Assembly (NCBI GenBank): GCA_024636935.1
Contig: JAGXGC010000022.1
Coordinates: forward strand, 1 to 64,000
Source: Sideroxydans sp.
Lineage (GTDB): Bacteria > Pseudomonadota > Gammaproteobacteria > Burkholderiales > Gallionellaceae
Length of the DNA: 64,000 nucleotides
Reading direction: 5' to 3'
Part shown: piece after piece, positions 59,558 to 64,000 of the stretch
Numbering within the stretch: position 1 is the stretch's first letter
Layout: every line of letters starts with the position of its first letter
Made by a program: the position numbers and the translations under genes
The notes under the pieces: model-generated
What the model saw: only the letters and a program-made list of their open reading frames with translations
What the model was told of the DNA's origin: nothing
The model's database searches: none

Positions 59558-60429
59558 CAGTAGAACCTCTCCTCGCCCTCGGGGCGCGTCTTGAACCGCT
59601 TATGCAACCAGAAATACTGTTCCGGCATTTCCAATACTCGCTGTTCGATGAATTCGTTCATGCGGCGCGCATCGGCGACATCGTCTCCGCTTGGATAGTT
59701 CTCCCAAGCAGGATAGAACGTCAACACATAACCGCCTCCACCTGGGAGCACACGCGTGATACTGGGCACGACCTTGGCGCCGGTCATTTGCGAGATACGA
59801 GGCAACGAAGTCATAGTTGCGGCAGGCACTCCAAAGAACGGGATGAATGCACCATCCTTCACGCCTTGATCCTGATCCGGAGGATAGATAAAAGGCATGT
59901 TGCTGCGCATGCCTTTCAAAATAGGACGCAACCCTTGTTGCCGAGAGTACAGATGTTGATCGCGGAAACGTGCGCGCTTCTGCAGCAACAAATCGGTCAA
60001 ATACTGGCTCTTCTGATTGGCATACATACATACCGTATCCACCTGCTGCGCCACCCACTGACCACCTGCATCCATACCGACGAAATGGGGCGTGAGCAGA
60101 ATCATCGGCTGCCCCTTTACCGCCTCGAAATGTTCGACCCCTTCCACGCGGATCAGAGAATTGATACGATCAGCACTCGACCACCACAAGATGCATCGTT
60201 CGACCAGACCACGGAAGAACATCTTGAAGTGGGCGCGCAACAGTTTGTTTCGCTCCGCTTCATTCATGCCTGGGAAGCACAGTTTGAGATTGACCCCCCC
60301 CACGAGGCGGCGCTCCCCAGCCAACAGATAGATTAGGTTGCCCAGTGTATTGCCGATAGCCACTATCACGCGGAATGGTAAAAAGTGGATCAACCACAAG
60401 ATGAACACACCCAGTCTTGCCAACATCAA
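59557..60429 (-). CDS. LpxL-type lipid A acyltransferase (first of pair)
   Basis: 290 residues. N-terminal membrane segment ([21 protein letters not shown]), catalytic HFVGMD (HxxxxD) in [16 protein letters not shown], and [25 protein letters not shown]. Transfers a secondary acyl chain to lipid A in the inner membrane. Four-base overlap with the second acyltransferase. Confidence 0.93.
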   Translation of the reverse strand: MMLARLGVFILWLIHFLPFRVIVAIGNTLGNLIYLLAGERRLVGGVNLKLCFPGMNEAERNKLLRAHFKMFFRGLVERCILWWSSADRINSLIRVEGVEHFEAVKGQPMILLTPHFVGMDAGGQWVAQQVDTVCMYANQKSQYLTDLLLQKRARFRDQHLYSRQQGLRPILKGMRSNMPFIYPPDQDQGVKDGAFIPFFGVPAATMTSLPRISQMTGAKVVPSITRVLPGGGGYVLTFYPAWENYPSGDDVADARRMNEFIEQRVLEMPEQYFWLHKRFKTRPEGEERFY

Positions 60430-61289
60430 TGCATCCCTTCAGCCGGCGGCAGGTTCGCGCCACGCGGTACTTTATAACGGTTATAGCTCCAAAGATATTG
60501 CTCGGGATGCCGGCGTATCAATGCTTCCAGCGCGGCATTCAACTGCACGGGTACAGAAGTATCCGCATCGAACTCAAATGGAGAAAAGTGCAGCGCATAC
60601 CCCTCACCGCGAGGCAGCCGCTCCCCCAAGCACATCACGACTGATGCCCCACTGGATTGAACCAAGCGCCCAAGCAAAGTCATCGTGTAAGCCGGCCGGC
60701 CGAAGAAGGGTGCCCATTCTCCCTCACCGTTACCCGGCGCCTGATCGGGCAACACCCCGATGACCTCACCTCGCTTGAGCGCTTTGAGTAACAGCCGGAC
60801 ACCACCTAGGTCGGTCGGCGCCAATTTCATCTGGCCGCGCTCACGGCCTTGATGCATCAGTTTGTCCAGCGCAGGATAACGTGGCGGACGATACATACAG
60901 GTCATCGGAAATTTTGCGGCCACATACAGCCCGATCACTTCGAAACAACCAATATGTGGTGTCAGCACGATCACCCCCCTACCTTGTGCCTGTGCAGCCT
61001 GGAAATGCGCCCAACCATGACATTGCTGCACGTTATCGACCACCTGCTGCAAGGGGCGGCGCCATACCCAAGGCAACTCCAACACGCTCCTGCCCGCCTC
61101 TCTGATATTGGCGTGCAATAGCGCCTTGTACTCAAATTCGGTACCGGCAACACCGGATGAATGCAGATTCTCGCGCAAACGCGCGGCATATCGCCCGGAC
61201 GACCAATAGATCAGCCAGCCCAACAGCCCTCCCAGCCGATATAGCAAGGGCAGTGGCAAACGCGATAGGAAGTTAAACAACAAGGTCAT
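60426..61289 (-). CDS. LpxL-type lipid A acyltransferase (second of pair)
   Basis: 287 residues. N-terminus LFNFLSRLPLPLLYRLGGLLGWLIYW, catalytic box ITLTPHIGCFEVIG reads HxxxxE instead of HxxxxD, and LPDQAPGNGEGEWAPFFGRPAYTMT follows. The two tandem copies probably place two different secondary chains. Divergent from metK. Confidence 0.92.
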   Translation of the reverse strand: MTLLFNFLSRLPLPLLYRLGGLLGWLIYWSSGRYAARLRENLHSSGVAGTEFEYKALLHANIREAGRSVLELPWVWRRPLQQVVDNVQQCHGWAHFQAAQAQGRGVIVLTPHIGCFEVIGLYVAAKFPMTCMYRPPRYPALDKLMHQGRERGQMKLAPTDLGGVRLLLKALKRGEVIGVLPDQAPGNGEGEWAPFFGRPAYTMTLLGRLVQSSGASVVMCLGERLPRGEGYALHFSPFEFDADTSVPVQLNAALEALIRRHPEQYLWSYNRYKVPRGANLPPAEGMH

Positions 61290-61371
61290 TCAAGAAAACC
61301 CATAAATTAACGGGAGAAGGATTTGATATACTGCGCGCCCATTTAACTATTCAAGAAGTGATCGGAGAGCC

Positions 61372-62535
<1,164 letters not shown>

Positions 62536-62549
62536 TTCGCATCATCCAT

Positions 62550-62634
62550 CCCGCCGAGGGGCGCTGCAGCAGTCACCACATGGTGAACCTGTCAGGCTCG
62601 GCGGAGATGGTTCAACATGTAGCAACGGCGCCCA
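62550..62634 (+). ncRNA. SAH riboswitch
   Basis: CCCGCCGAGGGGCGCTGCAGC at 62550 pairs CCGCCGAG with CTCGGCGG (62598-62605), and the bulge GGGCGC can form the pseudoknot with GGCGCCC (62627-62633). This is the SAH aptamer known upstream of ahcY in beta- and gammaproteobacteria. Binding SAH exposes the ribosome-binding site (GGAG at 62657) and turns ahcY on. Confidence 0.9.
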
Positions 62635-62666
62635 TTCATTAACTCATTAAATGAATGGAGTGCTTT

Positions 62667-64000
<1,334 letters not shown>

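Overview
The window looks like a betaproteobacterial chromosome, probably a sulfur- or iron-oxidising member of the Nitrosomonadales (Gallionellaceae/Sulfuricellaceae-like). The support is a thiosulfate-oxidation operon (soxYZAXB, no soxCD) with a SoxA carrying one CxxCH motif, a SAH riboswitch in front of ahcY, groESL under combined sigma32/CIRCE control, and ubiD, bioA and paired LpxL-type acyltransferase genes. The species assignment is inference.

Layout. (1) 1-1415: a 23-bp tandem repeat like an IS21-family terminus, then an HD-GYP c-di-GMP phosphodiesterase. (2) 1497-7669, minus strand: the sox operon soxY-Z-A-X-B followed by four small genes (membrane protein, unknown, DUF302, DsrE-like). 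(3) 7825-11890, minus strand: a large FecR-domain surface protein and the 3' part of a TPR/outer-membrane-barrel gene. (4) 11891-49973: a complete-looking 38-kb Mu-like transposable prophage. (5) 49974-64000: the 5' piece of the interrupted TPR gene, tRNA-Phe, groEL/groES, a TIGR01777 epimerase, bioA, dacB, two outer-membrane proteins, ubiD, two acyltransferases, metK, SAH riboswitch and ahcY (cut by the window end).

The prophage sits inside the TPR/barrel gene. The host sequence CATCT is present at both junctions, and joining the two flanks restores one continuous reading frame of about 479 codons. Its map follows Mu: S24-type repressor with an array of five operators, Ner, transposase A and B, small early genes, Gam, GemA, Mor, lysis genes, terminase, portal, MuF, protease/scaffold, capsid, contractile tail, baseplate, fibre, a Com-like protein and a DNA adenine methylase in the place of mom. 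Dyad elements in front of the lysis, protease and com genes look like binding sites for the single Mor/C-type activator. The portal gene carries a one-base frameshift, so the prophage may be defective for particle formation.

The most remarkable part is a diversity-generating retroelement (DGR) at 19769-22324, inserted in the early region between the transposition genes and gam. It has two tandem target genes (DUF1566/C-type-lectin-like), an accessory avd gene, a template repeat and a reverse transcriptase. Each 98-bp variable repeat differs from the template at exactly 13 positions, and all 26 differences fall on template adenines. The targets are small proteins far from the tail-fibre genes, so what they display or bind is open. 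Other points of note: a stand-alone mini-MuF protein, a -1 frameshift tail chaperone extension, a capsid protein with a signal-peptide-like N-terminus, and a candidate structured RNA before the protease gene.
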